Source: Clostridiaceae bacterium
GTDB taxonomy: Bacteria; Bacillota; Clostridia; Oscillospirales; Acutalibacteraceae
Direction of reading: 5' to 3'
NCBI GenBank assembly: GCA_904502175.1
Contig: CAJGDU010000097.1
Span: 1-5,255 of the forward strand
DNA length: 5,255 bases
Shown: positions 1 through 5,145 of the stretch, piece by piece
Layout: each line of letters starts with the position of its first letter
How positions within the stretch are numbered: the first letter of the stretch is position 1
Made by a program: the position numbers and the translations under genes
The notes under the pieces: generated by a model
The model's database searches: none
Told to the model about the DNA's origin: nothing
The model's input: only the letters and a program-made list of their open reading frames with translations

Positions 1-1
1 G

Positions 2-148
2 ACCGGCCTGGTCTCACTGGGGCTGCACTTCGCCGGCATCCTCCCGGTGCCCACCGGCGTGCTGACCGGCCTCTGTCTCCTCGGAGACCTCGGCATCTTC
101 GGCGTCCTGACCGCGCTCATGCGCGCCTATTCCGCAAAAAAACGATAA
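2..148 (+). CDS. C-terminal end of a small hydrophobic membrane protein (5' end outside window)
   Basis: The frame is open from the window edge to a TAA at 146-148 and gives 48 residues. They form two hydrophobic stretches (about residues 3-17 and 20-40) separated by a Pro-Val-Pro-Thr-Gly turn. The protein ends in a basic tail, SAKKR, as expected for a membrane protein whose C-terminus is cytoplasmic. The other two forward frames give less plausible, Arg/Pro-rich peptides. Only 36 bp separate its stop from the deacetylase start, so the two are probably cotranscribed. I do not recognise the family from this fragment and assign no function. Confidence 0.6.
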   Translation, partial: TGLVSLGLHFAGILPVPTGVLTGLCLLGDLGIFGVLTALMRAYSAKKR

Positions 149-184
149 TTCCTGAATTTACGATAGAAAGAAGAAACAACACCC

Positions 185-1171
185 ATGAACCGACCGTCCG
201 GCGGCACCATTGCCGTCATCATCGCTCTGATCTTTGTGGTCGCCTCTGCCATTGTCAGTGTGGGCATCATCCTGCACGGAGTCCACGGCCTCAGTGAAGA
301 CTCAAAAGCCACCCTCTCGGAAGAACTGTTTGGAACAAAACAGGAAGAGACGGTGACGACCTCCACGACAAGGGCCACCACGACGAAGACGACCACGACA
401 AAGACGACTCCTTCGAAAAAGACGACGACCGAGAAGACGACGACTAAAAAGTCGACGACCGGAAAGCCGGCCGCGAAGAAGACCACCACAGAGAAGGCTA
501 CGACGAAAAAGACGACGAAGAAAACGACCGCTCAAAAGGCGGACGGCTCCAAAGTCATCTATCTCACGTTCGATGACGGCCCCGGGCCGTACACCGACAA
601 GCTTCTCGGCATCCTCGAGAAGTATGACGTGAAGGCCACCTTCTTTGTCACGAACGTCTCCCCGCAGTACCAGGGGTGCATCGCCAAAGAATACCGGGCG
701 GGCCACGCGGTGGCCATCCATACCTTCAGCCACGACTACAGCGCCATCTACAAAAGCGAAGCCGCCTACTGGAGAGACTTCAACCGGATGAACGAGGTCA
801 TCCGCAAGCAGACGGGGCACATCACCACCCTGTTCCGCTTCCCGGGCGGCAGTTCGAATACGGTCAGCCGGCGCTACAACGACGGCATCATGCACCGCCT
901 TGTCAAACAGGCAAGACAAAAGGGTCTCACGTACGTCGACTGGAACGTCTACGACGGCGACGCGGGGGAGACCACCAGTTCCAAACAGGTCTACAAAAAC
1001 ATCGTGCGCGGTGTGAAAAAGCAGAAGAAGAGCGTGGTCCTGTGCCACGACGTCAAGCCCTACACCGTCAACGCGATGGAACCCACCATCCAGTGGTGTC
1101 TGGAGCACGGGTACACGTTCAAGGTCCTGCGCCCCGACGGGTTCACCGTCCACCACGATGTGAACAACTGA
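185..1171 (+). CDS. Membrane-anchored polysaccharide (peptidoglycan) deacetylase, NodB domain
   Basis: This is a 328-residue carbohydrate esterase family 4 enzyme. The family removes N-acetyl groups from GlcNAc or MurNAc of cell-wall glycans, and the domain is expected outside the membrane. Residues 8-31 form an N-terminal membrane anchor. Residues about 57-117 are a low-complexity Thr/Lys-rich linker. The NodB domain fills 122-322. Motif 1 is TFDDGP (128-133), with D130 the likely catalytic base and D131 a metal ligand. Motif 2 is HTFSH (179-183), with both His metal ligands. Motif 3 is RFPGG (218-222), motif 4 is DWN (252-254), and motif 5 is LCHD (286-289) with the catalytic His288. All five motifs are intact; the Cys in motif 5, where Leu is usual, is a mild variant. 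An in-frame TAG at 164-166 excludes an earlier start, so ATG 185 is the first possible. Its ribosome binding site is only a weak purine run (165-176). PdaA/PgdA-like muropeptide specificity is likely, but the exact substrate cannot be told. Confidence 0.93.
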   Translation: MNRPSGGTIAVIIALIFVVASAIVSVGIILHGVHGLSEDSKATLSEELFGTKQEETVTTSTTRATTTKTTTTKTTPSKKTTTEKTTTKKSTTGKPAAKKTTTEKATTKKTTKKTTAQKADGSKVIYLTFDDGPGPYTDKLLGILEKYDVKATFFVTNVSPQYQGCIAKEYRAGHAVAIHTFSHDYSAIYKSEAAYWRDFNRMNEVIRKQTGHITTLFRFPGGSSNTVSRRYNDGIMHRLVKQARQKGLTYVDWNVYDGDAGETTSSKQVYKNIVRGVKKQKKSVVLCHDVKPYTVNAMEPTIQWCLEHGYTFKVLRPDGFTVHHDVNN

Positions 1172-1173
1172 AC

Positions 1174-1215
1174 AAAAAAAGAACGTCCACGGAGAGTCCG
1201 TGGACGTTTTGTTTT
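1174..1215. terminator. Bidirectional rho-independent terminator between convergent genes
   Basis: A perfect 12-bp stem pairs AACGTCCACGGA (1182-1193) with TCCGTGGACGTT (1197-1208) around a 3-nt GAG loop. On the + strand it is followed by a T-rich tract (1207-1215). On the - strand the A-run at 1174-1180 provides the matching U-tract. It lies between the deacetylase stop (1171) and the marR stop (1220), so it can end transcripts from both sides. Confidence 0.93.
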
Positions 1216-1219
1216 GTGG

Positions 1220-1717
1220 TTACAGAGCAGCTTTTGCCTCTTCTTCCGCGAAGGCATCCATGAGCTGGTGGAGGGTCTTCATGAGGACGACGGCCTTCAT
1301 GTTGCCGATGTCCAGCCCGTCGATCATCTGGCGCGGGACACAGACGGCCATACTCTTGAGCTCGCGTCCCTTTTCGGTCAGGCGGATGATGATGTTCCGC
1401 TCGTCCCGGGGGTCTCTCGTTCTCTCGACATAGCCCTGGGCCTCGAGTTTCTTGAGCAGGGGCGTGAGGGTGCCGGAGTCGAGGAACAGGCGGGAGCCCA
1501 GCTCCTTGACGTTGACGTTGTCCTTTTCCCAGAGGGCCATCATGGTGATATATCCGGTGTAGGTGAGACCGTAGGGCTCAAGCAGGGGCTTATACCGTTT
1601 GATGACTTCCTTGGAGCAGACATAGAGAGAGAAGCAGAGCTGGTTGTCCAGCTTCAGGAGTTCGTCATCCGGAAGGACGTCGATGGCGCGTTCGGTGAGC
1701 TTTTTCTCTTTCGACAT
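1220..1717 (-). CDS. MarR-family repressor of the OhrR (thiol/peroxide-sensing) type
   Basis: This 165-residue winged-helix regulator belongs to the OhrR branch of MarR, dimeric repressors that leave DNA when a reactive cysteine is oxidised by organic hydroperoxides or other electrophiles. The OhrR signature LDNQLCFSLY (23-32) places the sensing Cys at C28. Tyr32, Tyr42 and Tyr53 fall exactly where B. subtilis OhrR has Tyr19, Tyr29 and Tyr40 around Cys15. The DNA-binding region includes LDSGTLTPLLKKLE (79-92) and the wing RTRDPRDERNIIIRLT (99-114), with the usual D-x-R-D-E-R pattern. Two further cysteines, C34 and C126, are present; C126 is placed roughly where 2-Cys OhrR proteins carry their resolving Cys. 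ATG 1717 is preceded by GGAGG (1726-1730, - strand) with 8-nt spacing. No Ohr peroxidase is next to it. The neighbours are a TVP38/glycosyltransferase operon and an oxidoreductase, so the regulated process may differ from classical peroxide resistance. Family assignment is firm; inducer is inferred. Confidence 0.9.
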   Translation of the reverse strand: MSKEKKLTERAIDVLPDDELLKLDNQLCFSLYVCSKEVIKRYKPLLEPYGLTYTGYITMMALWEKDNVNVKELGSRLFLDSGTLTPLLKKLEAQGYVERTRDPRDERNIIIRLTEKGRELKSMAVCVPRQMIDGLDIGNMKAVVLMKTLHQLMDAFAEEEAKAAL

Positions 1718-1744
1718 GGTGGTTTCCTCCGTTTATTTGGAAAT

Positions 1745-1772
1745 GCAATCAATTGCTCGGGCAATTGATTGC
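1745..1772. promoter_or_regulatory. 28-bp perfect inverted repeat in the marR leader (candidate operator or hairpin)
   Basis: GCAATCAATTGC (1745-1756) and GCAATTGATTGC (1761-1772) are exact reverse complements separated by TCGG. The arms contain CAATTG elements typical of AT-rich MarR/OhrR boxes. The site lies between the predicted marR transcription start (~1785) and the marR ribosome binding site (1726-1730), where a bound repressor would block autogenous transcription. As RNA it could also fold into a 12-bp stem with a 4-nt loop. It lacks a U-tract, so it is not a typical terminator. Confidence 0.7.
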
Positions 1773-1779
1773 GTTCAAT
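1768..1779. promoter_or_regulatory. ATTG-N4-CAAT dyad, site 1 (marR autoregulatory operator candidate)
   Basis: ATTG CGTT CAAT partly overlaps the right arm of the 28-bp palindrome. The 15-bp stretch 1767-1781 matches the site upstream of the FAD oxidoreductase (5082-5096) at 12 of 15 positions. It is centred about 18 bp downstream of the marR -10 box on the - strand, which suits repression by the MarR protein of its own gene. Confidence 0.6.
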
Positions 1780-1791
1780 TTGTGCTCCTTC

Positions 1792-1820
1792 ATTTTGAAC
1801 TTTTTTTGAACGATTGTCAA
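1792..1820 (-). promoter_or_regulatory. Sigma-70/A-type promoter for the marR gene
   Basis: Read on the - strand there is a consensus -35 TTGACA (1820-1815), a 17-nt spacer, and a -10 CAAAAT (1797-1792, four of six matches). The predicted start is near 1785, giving a leader of about 65 nt that contains both dyads. The perfect -35 and ideal spacing make it credible despite the weak -10. Confidence 0.6.
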
Positions 1821-1846
1821 GTCCATTTCTTGTTTTCAGAACCACG

Positions 1847-1875
1847 TTGCGGGGGAAAGGGGAATACGGTATACT
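1847..1875 (+). promoter_or_regulatory. Sigma-70/A-type promoter for the TVP38-GT-kinase operon
   Basis: TTGCGG (1847-1852), a 17-nt spacer and TATACT (1870-1875) form a good -35/-10 pair. The start would fall near 1882, next to the ATTGTATACAAT palindrome and about 35 nt ahead of the GTG start of the membrane-protein gene. Confidence 0.6.
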
Positions 1876-1883
1876 ACTGTTGG

Positions 1884-1895
1884 ATTGTATACAAT
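1884..1895. promoter_or_regulatory. ATTG-N4-CAAT dyad, site 2 (operator of the TVP38 operon)
   Basis: ATTGTATACAAT is a perfect 12-bp palindrome placed at about +3 to +14 of the predicted transcript, between the -10 box and the Shine-Dalgarno sequence. It equals the central core of the B. subtilis OhrR operator as I recall it (AATTGTATACAATT). With an OhrR-like repressor encoded divergently next door, repression of this operon is the simplest reading. Confidence 0.7.
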
Positions 1896-1903
1896 ATGTT
1901 GAC

Positions 1904-1912
1904 AGGAGGTGA
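1904..1912 (+). promoter_or_regulatory. Strong Shine-Dalgarno sequence that sets the GTG 1918 start
   Basis: AGGAGGTGA is a near-complete match to the anti-SD. It contains an in-frame GTG (1909-1911) that cannot serve as its own start codon. The next in-frame GTG at 1918 lies 8 nt after GGAGG, ideal spacing, and so fixes the start of the TVP38 gene. Confidence 0.85.
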
Positions 1913-1917
1913 CCTGC

Positions 1918-2628
1918 GTGGATACTCAGAAAAGAGACCGGATCGTCCGGCTCGTGCTGGCGGCCCTGCTGCTGGCGGCGGTGGCAGTCGTCGCCCTGAC
2001 GCCGTCTCTGCGGGAAAGAGTGGCGGAACTTGCCGCCATGTTCTCCACCGGAGACTTTGAGGAACTGCAGGCGTTCATCGCCTCCTACGGCGCCTACGCC
2101 GCGGCCGTCTCCTTCGCGCTGATGATCTTCCAGTCCATTGCGGCACCTCTTCCGGCATTCCTTCTGGCCTTCGCCAACGCCGCCATGTTCGGGTTCTGGA
2201 AGGGCTTCCTTCTGACTTACATCAGTTCGCTGGTGGCGGCGGTCCTCTGTTTTTATATCGGCCGCATCTTCGGCCGGGACGCCGTCATCAAACTGGTCAG
2301 CCGGACCGGGCTTTCCAGCATCGAAGAGTTCTTTGAGCGGCACGGAAACGCCAGCGTGTTCATCGCCCGGCTGCTGCCGTTCATTTCCTTTGACATCGTC
2401 AGCTATGCCGCGGGGCTCACCGCCATGAACGTGTGGGGCTTCCTGCTGGCGACGGCGGTGGGCGAACTGCCGGCCACCCTCGTCTACTGCTATGTGGGCG
2501 GTATGCTCACCGGCGGCGCGAAAATGCTCATCAACGCCCTGCTCATCCTCTTCGCGGTGGCAGCGCTGGTCCTCCTGCTGCGGCAGGTTTATACCGAACG
2601 ACAGAAAAAGGAGACCGACCTTGAATAA
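1918..2628 (+). CDS. TVP38/TMEM64 (DedA-like, SNARE-associated domain) membrane protein
   Basis: This 236-residue polytopic membrane protein starts at GTG 1918. It has an N-terminal membrane segment (about 9-28), a short extracytoplasmic stretch, then the TVP38/TMEM64 core. The core includes a hydrophobic segment with the Pro-rich re-entrant element APLPAFLLAFANAAMFG (76-92), the helix 98-117 ending GRIFGR, and the family hallmark RLLPFISFDIVSYAAGLT (151-168) with the conserved Arg and Pro. A final helix spans about 204-221, before a charged cytoplasmic tail. DedA/TVP38 proteins are implicated in lipid flipping or scrambling and in ion-coupled membrane homeostasis; the cargo here is unknown. 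It is the first gene of an operon, and its last 8 bp overlap the next gene's TTG start. TVP38 domains occur elsewhere fused to FAD-dependent oxidoreductases, and such an oxidoreductase is encoded two genes downstream. Confidence 0.9.
   Translation: MDTQKRDRIVRLVLAALLLAAVAVVALTPSLRERVAELAAMFSTGDFEELQAFIASYGAYAAAVSFALMIFQSIAAPLPAFLLAFANAAMFGFWKGFLLTYISSLVAAVLCFYIGRIFGRDAVIKLVSRTGLSSIEEFFERHGNASVFIARLLPFISFDIVSYAAGLTAMNVWGFLLATAVGELPATLVYCYVGGMLTGGAKMLINALLILFAVAALVLLLRQVYTERQKKETDLE
2608..2613 (+). promoter_or_regulatory. Ribosome binding site for the TTG-initiated glycosyltransferase gene
   Basis: AAGGAG sits 7 nt before TTG 2621, inside the end of the preceding gene. It decides the start: an in-frame ATG at 2492 would give a longer protein whose extra residues are a shadow of the TVP38 gene and do not belong to the GT-A fold. 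The 8-bp overlap suggests translational coupling. Confidence 0.8.
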
Positions 2629-3976
2629 GACCCGCCGGGCGCTCATCCTGTTCACCAGGGTCCCGGAGCCGGGGAAGACCAAGACCCGGCTGCAGCCCAC
2701 CCTGAGCGCCGAAGAATGTGTCAAACTGCATACTGCCATCCTGAAGGACGTGGCTGCCGCGTGCGGCACCGTGAACGCGGACCTCTTTGTCTGCTTCACG
2801 GGACCGGACCGGGCTCCCGCGTCCTTTTCCGCGCTGTTCCCGGAAGGGACGGCCTTTTTTCCGCAGGCGGGAGAGGGACTCGGGGTCCGGATGGAACGGG
2901 CGCTCCGGGACGTCCTGGAACAGGGGTACCGCTCCGCGCTCCTCTTCGGCAGCGATGTGCCGGAGATCGAAGCGGAGGACCTGAACAGCGCCTTCCGCAT
3001 TCTCGAACAGCGGGACGCCGTTCTCGGTCCCACGACCGACGGCGGCTACTGGCTCATCGGGCTGAACGCACCGAGCGGTGCGCCCTTTGACGTCAAAGAG
3101 TACAGTACGGACTCGGTCCTCACAAACACGCTGGACTCCATGAAGGCAGCCGGCCTGACGGTCGGCACGGTCCGGGAGCGCTCTGACATCGACACGCCGG
3201 AAGACCTGAACGCCTTCCGGGAACGGGTCCGCAAAAACAAAGCTCTGCGCGGGTCCCACACGGCACAGTTTGCCAGAGAAGCCTTACGCATCTCCGTCAT
3301 CGTCCCCATGTATAACGAGGAGAAACTCATCGGAGGTTTTCTGGAACAGCTGGAGCCCTTCCGGAAAGACCCTACGCTGGAGTTCCTGCTGGCGGACGGC
3401 GGCAGCACGGACCGGACCCTGGAACGGGTGCCGGACGGCTGGACCGTCCTGCAGACCCCGAAGGGGAGGGCCTGTCAGATGAACACGGCGGCGGAGCAGA
3501 GCACGGGCGATGTGCTCTTCTTCCTCCATGTGGACAGCGAGGTGCCGGAGGACTTCCCGGAGGAAATCAGGGAAGTCATGGACACCGACCGGTTCGGCTG
3601 CTTCGGCATTGCCTACCGCACGAAGGACTGGGTCATGCACACGAACAGCTTTTACGCCAACCATGTCCGGCTTCGGTTCCAGCACATCGCCTTCGGCGAC
3701 CAGGGCATCTTTGTGGACCGGGACCTGTTCTTCAAAGCCGGAAAGTACCCGGAACTGCCCATCATGGAGGACCTGCAGTTTTCCATGAACCTCCGGGACA
3801 TGGGGGTCTGCCCGAAACTGACGAAAAAACGCATCTATACCTCGGACCGGCGGCATCCGGAAAAGGGTGCCATCAAACAGCTCATCTCCCTGCACCAGTA
3901 CCCGGAACTCCGGAAGATGTACCGGGAGGGCGTGCCCATTGAGGAGATCGCAAAACGCTATGAAGACATCCGATAG
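2621..3976 (+). CDS. Two-domain GT-A protein: TIGR04282 (CofC-like) fused to TIGR04283 (GT2) glycosyltransferase
   Basis: The protein has 451 residues from TTG 2621. Residues 1-202 form a DUF2064/TIGR04282-type domain resembling the nucleotidyltransferase CofC. It shows FTRVPEPGKTKTRL (11-24), FGSDVPEI (109-116), LGPTTDGGYWLIGL (135-148) and DIDTPEDL (189-196); Asp112 and Asp140 are candidate metal ligands. After a basic linker (203-222), residues 223-451 form a GT2 domain of TIGR04283 type. That domain shows ISVIVPMYNEE (224-234), ADGGSTDRT (258-266), GRACQMN (282-288), FLHVDS (301-306) in the DxD-like position, FGDQGIF (358-364), MED (382-384) holding the likely catalytic acid pair, and TSDRRH (407-412). 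The two families are usually separate neighbouring genes, called transferases 1 and 2 of rSAM/selenodomain or arsenosugar loci; here they are one chain. The N-domain may activate a phosphorylated substrate with a nucleotide and the C-domain transfer it, but donor and acceptor are unknown. Both domains look intact and cytoplasmic. The kinase gene follows after 13 bp. Confidence 0.9.
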   Translation: MNKTRRALILFTRVPEPGKTKTRLQPTLSAEECVKLHTAILKDVAAACGTVNADLFVCFTGPDRAPASFSALFPEGTAFFPQAGEGLGVRMERALRDVLEQGYRSALLFGSDVPEIEAEDLNSAFRILEQRDAVLGPTTDGGYWLIGLNAPSGAPFDVKEYSTDSVLTNTLDSMKAAGLTVGTVRERSDIDTPEDLNAFRERVRKNKALRGSHTAQFAREALRISVIVPMYNEEKLIGGFLEQLEPFRKDPTLEFLLADGGSTDRTLERVPDGWTVLQTPKGRACQMNTAAEQSTGDVLFFLHVDSEVPEDFPEEIREVMDTDRFGCFGIAYRTKDWVMHTNSFYANHVRLRFQHIAFGDQGIFVDRDLFFKAGKYPELPIMEDLQFSMNLRDMGVCPKLTKKRIYTSDRRHPEKGAIKQLISLHQYPELRKMYREGVPIEEIAKRYEDIR

Positions 3977-3989
3977 AAAAGAGGACGCT

Positions 3990-4988
3990 ATGTCTGTTCC
4001 CGCTGAACTGAAAACGCTCGTTGCGTCGAAGGAGTACCGCGCCGCCCTGGCGCTGCCCGACGAGGTCTCGGAGCACTACGAGCCCCTCGCCCAGGGAGAA
4101 TATAATAAAAACTATTCTTTCGTCCATCCGGTCGACGGGCGGAAACTTGTCCTGCGGGTGAACTACGGCAGCCAGATGCACCTGGAACATCAGATCGAAT
4201 ATGAGGCGAACGCGCTGAAACTGCTGGAGCCCTCCGGGCGGACGCCGAAGGTCTGGTACGTGGACGGCAGCCTTCGGTACATCGCCCACGGCATCCTGGT
4301 CATGGACCGCCTGCCGGGAAGGCCGCTCGACTATGGGCGGGAAGAGGACCTGGAGACGGCGGCCCGCATCCTCGCGGACATCCACCGGGTGCCGGTGCCG
4401 GAAGACCACGGCCTTCTCGCGCCGGAAAACGCCCTGCGGGCCATTCTCGAAGAGTGTGAGGAGATGGCGGCTGTCTATTTTGAGTCGCTTCTGCCGCCGA
4501 AGGAGAAAAAGGAGAAACTCCGGGAACTGCTGGACCTTGCCTGGAACAAGGTGGATGACCTGGAGGGGCTGCCGGTCCGGCGCTGCATCATCAACACCGA
4601 AGTCAACAACACGAACTTCCTTGTGGGGGAGGGAGCGGGCTGGCTGATCGACTGGGAAAAACCTCTATATGGGGACCCCGCCCAGGACCTCGGGCACTTC
4701 CTGGCGCCCACCACCACGTTCTGGAAGACCGATGTCATTTTTACGGAGGAACAGATAAACCGCTTCCTGGACATCTACTGTGCTGTGGCGGAGGACCCGA
4801 CCGACGTGCGCGCCCGCACGAAAGCGGCGCTGCCGGTCATCTGCCTGCGGGGCCTCACCTGGTGCGCCATGGCCTGGGTGGAATACCGGCGCCCAGAGCG
4901 CACCCTCGTCAACGAGTCCACCCGCAGGAAGCTGGACCAGTACCTGGCGGACGGGTTCCTGCAGCGGATCGAAACAATAGTAAAATGA
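3990..4988 (+). CDS. APH/choline-kinase-fold phosphotransferase with atypical catalytic loop
   Basis: This 332-residue protein belongs to the aminoglycoside phosphotransferase superfamily (PF01636), whose members phosphorylate hydroxyls of small molecules such as choline, homoserine or aminoglycosides using ATP. The N-lobe has a nucleotide loop AQGEYNKNYSFV (34-45), a basic strand residue in LVLRVN (R56 where Lys or Arg is usual) and a helix-C Glu in YEANALKLL (71-79). The hinge is ILVMDRLPGRPL (102-113). The catalytic loop is INTEVNNTNFLV (201-212), where the common pattern is H-G-D-x-x-x-x-N. Here Glu204 replaces the catalytic Asp and Asn202 the His, while Asn209 is kept. The metal-binding LIDWE (219-223) and GDPAQDLGHF (228-237) are conserved, so activity is plausible but not certain. 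ATG 3990 follows GAGG (3981-3984) with 5-nt spacing. Third gene of the operon; the substrate is presumably the precursor used by the preceding transferase. Its context gives no reason to call it an antibiotic resistance gene. Confidence 0.87.
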   Translation: MSVPAELKTLVASKEYRAALALPDEVSEHYEPLAQGEYNKNYSFVHPVDGRKLVLRVNYGSQMHLEHQIEYEANALKLLEPSGRTPKVWYVDGSLRYIAHGILVMDRLPGRPLDYGREEDLETAARILADIHRVPVPEDHGLLAPENALRAILEECEEMAAVYFESLLPPKEKKEKLRELLDLAWNKVDDLEGLPVRRCIINTEVNNTNFLVGEGAGWLIDWEKPLYGDPAQDLGHFLAPTTTFWKTDVIFTEEQINRFLDIYCAVAEDPTDVRARTKAALPVICLRGLTWCAMAWVEYRRPERTLVNESTRRKLDQYLADGFLQRIETIVK

Positions 4989-5040
4989 AAGATATTTACT
5001 TGAGAAAGAAAAAACAGACATAGGGATTGGGCACAAACCA

Positions 5041-5069
5041 TTGTATTCTGCCGGAATCGATGATATGAT
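5041..5069 (+). promoter_or_regulatory. Sigma-70/A-type promoter for the FAD oxidoreductase gene
   Basis: TTGTAT (5041-5046), a 17-nt spacer and TATGAT (5064-5069, five of six) form the best promoter in the 157-bp gap. The start would be near 5076, giving a leader of about 70 nt. The -35 is weak. No hairpin terminator is visible after the kinase stop, so read-through from the operon is also possible. Confidence 0.55.
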
Positions 5070-5080
5070 TGCAGTGTAAT

Positions 5081-5096
5081 AAATTGCGCACAATTT
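5081..5096. promoter_or_regulatory. ATTG-N4-CAAT dyad, site 3 (operator of the oxidoreductase gene)
   Basis: AAATTG CGCA CAATTT is a perfect inverted repeat with 6-bp arms and a 4-nt spacer, the longest-armed of the three ATTG-N4-CAAT copies. It is centred about 19 bp after the -10 box, nearly the same geometry as at the marR promoter. A bound MarR dimer would block transcription here. Confidence 0.7.
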
Positions 5097-5145
5097 AATG
5101 GCGCATAACAAAACCGATTGTCTATTGTCAAATGAGGTGGAACAC

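Noticed and set aside
353..535. Tandem-repeat or CRISPR-like array in the acg/aag-rich stretch
   Set aside because: The units are irregular, there are no spacers, and the reading frame encodes a Thr/Lys linker between an anchor and a NodB domain.
1909..1917. GTG at 1909 as start of the TVP38 gene
   Set aside because: This GTG lies inside the Shine-Dalgarno sequence AGGAGGTGA; the GTG at 1918 has the right 8-nt spacing.
1718..1917. Riboswitch or T-box in the divergent region
   Set aside because: The leaders are short (about 35 and 65 nt), with no specifier-like or riboswitch-like elements. Promoters and operator dyads explain the structure.
2492..2620. ATG at 2492 as start of the fused transferase
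   Set aside because: The extra 43 residues are Ser/Arg/Cys-rich shadow translation of the TVP38 gene. The TTG at 2621 has a good ribosome binding site and begins the conserved GT-A fold.
1654..3033. Long open frame on the - strand across the operon (459 codons)
   Set aside because: It overlaps three well-supported genes, has an Arg/Gly/Gln-rich composition typical of an antisense shadow in GC-rich DNA, and shows no recognisable domain.
1918..4988. Firm assignment as an arsenosugar biosynthesis operon
   Set aside because: The glycosyltransferase families suggest it, but ArsM and ArsS, the defining enzymes, are not in the window.
3990..4988. Aminoglycoside resistance gene
   Set aside because: The fold matches, but the operon context and unusual catalytic loop point to a biosynthetic small-molecule kinase, and nothing else indicates resistance.
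4989..5040. Terminator after the kinase gene
   Set aside because: The stretch is A-rich, but I find no stem-loop followed by a T-tract.
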